Shown: positions 50,301 through 56,300 of the stretch, piece after piece
Position numbering within the stretch: position 1 is the first letter of the stretch
Layout of the letters: every line of letters begins with the position of its first letter
NCBI GenBank assembly: GCA_964019695.1
Contig: OZ026520.1
Span: 92,756,913-92,820,912 of the forward strand
Origin: Loripinus fragilis
Lineage: Eukaryota; Mollusca; Bivalvia; Lucinida; Lucinidae
Length of the DNA: 64,000 nucleotides
Direction of reading: 5' to 3'
Position numbers and translations under genes: made by a program
Notes under the pieces: generated by a model
Seen by the model: the letters and a program-made list of their open reading frames with translations, nothing else
What the model was told of the DNA's origin: nothing
The model's database searches: none

Positions 50301-53300
50301 CAGATGTATCGTAGGTATAACTCATAAATATGAAAATTAATTTAAAATTTTCCTGATTTGTTTCATTTAACCTACGATACATCTGAATAATGCTGATTAT
50401 AACACTAATGGATGGTTGGACCATAATACTTATTCACTCACCAGGTAAAAAAGAAATTACACTTCGCCTCTAAGATGAACCATGCAACGGTGTCAGGTCT
50501 CAAGTCTCACCCCGCAAAACAAATTTCAGGGTATCAGACATTTGCCATATAAAAACCCTTTAGGATGATAAAAAAAACCATTGTAGTAGTCCCAATAGTT
50601 ACATATATACAGGAAAAACTGGTAATCATCTACATATTAGTAGTAGCAGGCACAATTACTGCTTGTGCTGCTACCACAGGACCTATCAGGCCTAGGCTAC
50701 TTGCCAACACTGATGTATCTCTCCGATAAAACCTAATGAAAGAGTTTTCTGATGACCAAAAACCAGCTTTAACAACATCATCCAAAGGAAGCTTATTAGA
50801 CCATGCCCAGGAGGAGGCTACAGTCCTAACCTCATGGACATTTATACTTATAGGAACCTGATCCACATCATTGGCACTATGTGCCAATTTAATTGTCTTT
50901 ACAATCCACCTAGAAATGGAATCAACTGGGATTTCTTTCTCATAAGAATCTTGATGTGAAATAAACAGTCCCTTACAGCCTTTCCTTCTTGGAAAAAACC
51001 CTGTTAAAATATACTCTTAAAGCCCTAACTGGGCAAAGAGAAGTATTTACTTCCTGACCGTTAAGTGCAGCAATAACAATAGGTGAGGCCAAAACAGAAG
51101 GAAGTTGATTCTTGGTCAAAAATCCTGGAAAGGTACCCAAACTAACTGAATGTGCTGAAAACTCAATATCAGAGCATACAAGGGCATGTATCTCGCTGCG
51201 TCTGCGTCCCCAGGCCAGAGCAGTCAGAAAAAAACGTTTTAAGGGTTAGCTCTTTGAATCCACATTCTTTGAGTGGTTCAAAAGAGGCACTACTCAAGAC
51301 AGCTAGAACTATTGCAAGACCCCATTTGGAAAAATACACCTTTGTCCTTGGACGTTCAAAGTAATAAGGTTGCAATGACAAGAATCGATACAATCAAGTA
51401 CCACACCTGACCCAGGATACCAATGGGAGAGTGACAAACTCACAGAAGACACCACAAACGAGAGCCAAGAGGTCAGCCCTTTCCCAGCAGGTGACCACAA
51501 AGCACATATAAACAGACGTGCACAAAACATAGCCAACACAAGACAGAACAAAAACATAAAAGATCCACAAAAGAAGTACCGCCTTGGAACGGTCAGTAAA
51601 ATATTTTACTGGAGGGCTTAAACCGGTTTAACGGCGCCAACCTCACCCTTAATTCAGATGTGGATCAAGACACATAGAAAGTCAACAGTATTGCAGAATG
51701 CTACCCTTAAAGCATTCTGCAATACTTAAAACCTTCACTAAGCGATAATTTGTCTGGAAAACCTTTTTTTTGGTCCTCAAAACTCAAAACTCCACACTAC
51801 ATCTGAAAAAATAGACTCACAAGAGAAATCTATTTTAGATATCTGTTTTAAAGTAGTAGAAAATGCTGAACGATATCCCTTAACAGTAGCAGGAGAGAAG
51901 TTCTTATTATGTAAGAAAATTAAGAATTCTCCAAACTGATTTACTGAAGGATTGAAGGGATCCACTTTCCTTCCGACACTCCTATCCACCCAAGAGTTCC
52001 ATCTATAATCAAAGAGCGTGTTTGTGGAAGATCTTTTTGCTGAAAAGATTCGTTGGGCAACTAACCTAGAAATGCCTGACGCCTCCATGTGTTGTTGCAT
52101 AGCAACCAAGGGTGAAGATGAAATATCTGAGGTGTTGGGTGTAACAACCTGGACACCAGTTGACACAAAAGATCCCTCCTCACTGGGAGCTGGATCGGTG
52201 GAGCAACCACTAGAGATAGAAGCAGAGGAAACCGTGCCTGTCCTGCCCATAAAAGAGCTATCGGACAAACTAGACACTCTTCCATTCCGTCTGAACTACA
52301 TTCCCTTTCCTGCTCAGATAGTCTGCCAGAGCATTGAGTCTCCCTGGCAGGTATCTGGCCTTTATGTGAACCCTGTTCTTGGCACACCATAACATAATTT
52401 CCACTGCCATATTGCAAAGAGACTGAGAGTGGGTCCCTCCCTGTCGATTCAAATAAGCTACCACTGTTGTCTTGTCGGTGAACAACAGAATTGAATTGCC
52501 TTTGATATAATCAGCAAAGGCTTGAAGAGCTAGCCATACTGCCTGCATCTCTAGAAAATTGATGTGCTGGGTCTTCCATGCTGGAGATCAGTACCCTGAT
52601 GCCAAATGTTCGTCCATGCGAGCTCCCGAGCCCTCTAGGCTGGAATCTGTAAAGAGGTGAATCTGAGGAACAGGATGGCGAAGAGGATATGTAGACTACA
52701 GGAAGTCTCTGTCTGTCCAAGGCCTGACAGGATTTCTTTAGCTCTGACAATCTGTGAGTCATGAGCCCTTTTCTTTGTTTCATCATAGTGTGTTAATTTG
52801 ATAGGAATGTTTCTCCATGATGATACATTGCATTAGTTAGATGGCCTCCATGCGAGCTGAACATTTCTTGTACTTCAACAACAGCAGAATCTAGGGCAAA
52901 GATTTGGTACCTATAAAATGCATTTAAGCCCCGGTGGCTTAGGCTGCTGTCCGTTCTAAGACAGTGGTTCTGTTGTTGTTGACTTTTTGTTTATTATTAC
53001 TCCCATTGTAGGAGTCTGTAATTGTTCTATGTTTTGTTATACATTACTTTATGTCCATTCTAGTATTGCAATCATCTTGATGGGGAAGAGAGAGCTGGAT
53101 GCTTTGCTTAATTTGTCTTCCTGGTGTCTCGTGATGGTTGAGCGGCTCTTCCTCACAGTGCCATGGGGTTGTCTGTGGTTTGTGATTGTAGTATTTCCTG
53201 ATTATACTCACTTACTATTTTTGGAGAACCAGGGACCTGACACAATTTTGCTGCCCACAGAGCCGAACTCTGATACCATCTCTCCTTGAGTTTCCATTGT

Positions 53301-56300
53301 AGGCATCTCTTGAATGCTCTCCCTAGAGTCAATAGGTTGGCCATAGATTCCATCTAACCTAAGAGGGAATGTAATTGGTGAGCTAAAGCCTCCTTTGCAC
53401 CCAACAGCTTTGTCATTGCTTGTTGGAACAAAGCCACTTAGTCTACCGATGGGCTGACTAAGGCTAGGCCTAGGTTGAAATTGGCCCCTAGGAAATTGAA
53501 ATCCTGAACTGGTACCAGTTCTGATTTGTCCCAGTTAGGGAGAAAACCTAGGTCTTAAACGTCTGCTGTGGGACCATGACTGACCCTCTGACGCAGAAGG
53601 TTGAATCCAGTCGTCCAGCATGCGTGCATTCGAATACCTTGGAGTCGGATATGCCTCAAGACCGCTTTTCAAGACTCTGGAAAACACATAGGGACTTACA
53701 CAAAGACCGAACTGTAGTGCCCAGTACTGAAATGTGTTCCCTTTGAAAGAGAACAGAAAATACCCTCTGGATCTCCAGTGTATCATCACATGGAAGTAAG
53801 CACCGGTTAAATCCAATGATGTTACTCAGTCTCATTTTTTCGAAGCACTAGAGTGATAAAATCCACAGTTTCCATCTTGAAGTGTGGACACAGAATAAAC
53901 TGGTTGAGTCGATACAGGTCTATGACAGGTCTTCACCCCCCCCCCCCCAATCTTTTCTTCACCAGAAAAAGTCTGCTGAAGAACCCTCTCTTTGGATGAG
54001 TTCCATTGACTTCCTCTATGATACTCTTCTCAAGTAAGGACGCCACCTGTTCCCTCAAGATTTGAACCTTGAGTTAATCCTGAGGCATGCGGGTACACCA
54101 CTTTGGAGGTACCAGATAACACCAGACAGGTGACAGATAAGTTAGGACACTTAGTTGTATTCGATACCCACTTCGGATTATAGACAGTGTCCATGGATCC
54201 AAAGTTATTTTTCCCAGGCCTTTGGGAAGGAAGAAATTCTTCCTCCTGCTGGTAAATCTGCTCTTGGAACCAGATGCTTGAAAGAGCTGTAGACTACATG
54301 TTTAGAGGCCCGGAAAACGAAGTGAGCACCCCTAAGGGGCAATGGACTTTGGTCCAGAACCCTTCTTAGGCAGTCTGTTAAAATAGGGTGTTTTAACAGT
54401 CTTCTTCTTTTGAAATTTATTAAAAGTTTTGCCCTGTGAAAACGTGGACGTTCTGGACAAATTGGAACCCACAGAAACATTAGGTTCACTAAATGCAAGC
54501 TTAGCTGGAGTGTCTGGGGTCTTAGGAGTCCTCTTCTTGAAGCTTGGTTGGCGCTAGTTTGCATCAACAATGGCCATCTGCAAGGATTTATGGGCTAGGC
54601 CTTCCTTATACTGCCGTACCACTTCCTGAAGTTTACTTCCAAAAGCAGTACCAGACTCTATTGGTTGCACACGCAGAGACCTTTTAATTTCAGAATCTAG
54701 GTCTGAAGCATCCAAACAAGCATCTCTGCGCGCCAAAAGAGGTCCTGAAGCCATTCTCGCCAAGATCTCTACTAAATGAGACCGGGAAGCTGTCACAGCC
54801 TGCAGGTAACGGGAAACCTCCATCATGTCCTCTCTAGACAAAGAGTCGTGCTGGATGGTCTTCAGTGTACCGCACAAAAAAGCTACTTGCATACCTGTCC
54901 TTGCCAGCTTTTCCCAATTCTCAAGAGTAGAAAATTGGACTACCTGAGATGATGGGACAGAACCACTTTGCTTCAAAACATCCCTTATCCCAGGATTAAC
55001 AGGATAAGGGTCCGTGGTACTCCTGGGATTTAATGCTTCATAAGAGGAAGGGAGACAAACTCTTGGCTTGCTAATTAAAGCCACAAATGAGCCTCCATTG
55101 AAACACTTTGGATAGGATGGAAGAGGAGTCATTGGGATTTCCTCTTCCCCCTTCAAGCGTTTATCCATCCTGTCTAAAGCAACTACCACGCTATTTGCCT
55201 GTGTTAGCGCCAATGACAGTTCATCACTCTGCTCGAATTCCTTGAAGAAATCTAAAGCAGAGACCCCAACAGATTTATGCTTCACTTAAAATACAGGACA
55301 TAAAGACTGTCTGAGCCTGAAATGAAGCTTCCCAGTAGTCTCCCTGTAAGACAGGGATCCTTTTGGACAATCCTCCTCCCTTTCTTCATCTGGCTCATCT
55401 AGGTCAGAGTTACCTATTCTTTCCTCTGAGCCAACGTGAAGCTCCACCTGATCTGTTGACTCATGGCTATCATGCGATTCAACAGGTACAGGTGTTGACT
55501 TTGGATTTAAATTGTCTAGTCTACTGGACAATTCTTTTAGTATCTTTCCCTGTTGCTGTACCAACTGGGTCAGAACAGAGACAGAATTATCCTGCTTAAC
55601 AGGAGAAGGTGAGCGGGACCCAGATTACAACCAAGACAGTTGTCTTGACCTAGACTGGTGTCTGCTCCTAGACCTGTAGTGGTATCTGCTTCTAGACATA
55701 GACTGGTGCCTGGCCCTAGAAGACCTAGGTCTACATCTAGGGGACCTAGACCTAGGATGCCTATCCCGTCTGACATGACCATAACCCCTAGGCCTAGGCA
55801 ATGGGGACTTGGACCTGTGCCTAGACCTACGATGTTTGTGTTTCGTGCGTCTAGACCTTTCTCTAGAGGAACTAGACGTATCACTAGACGAGGAACTGGA
55901 GGGACTAACTCTATCCTCTTAGATCTATTCCTCCCTTGGCTAGAATTGTACTGCCTAGGCAATGACCTGTTACTTGAAACTTCCTGTTCCATAGGTGTAA
56001 CAGATCTGGAAGGATAGGTCTTTTCCTGTCCTGCAGAAGAAAGGCTTCTCCTGGAAGGACTGATAATGTCATGATCAGAAGCTTGAGGGAGCAAATCCTG
56101 GGCAAGCTCGCGACAATATAAGACAGAACCAGGAGCCTGATGGAACGAATACTGTCCTGGCTCGCAGTTCACCCTTGACAACTTACGACCAGGAGTCTGA
56201 GAGAAAGAATCTTGTTCAGGCTCACGGTCTATTTTTGATGCTATGATACCAGGAGGGAGTGAATCCGATTCAGGCTCGCGGTTAGCTCTAAAAATTCTAG

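Noticed and set aside
55658..56017. Plus-strand 119-aa Arg/Pro-rich ORF
   Set aside because: It is the complement shadow of the repetitive gag-like region of the minus-strand DIRS element.
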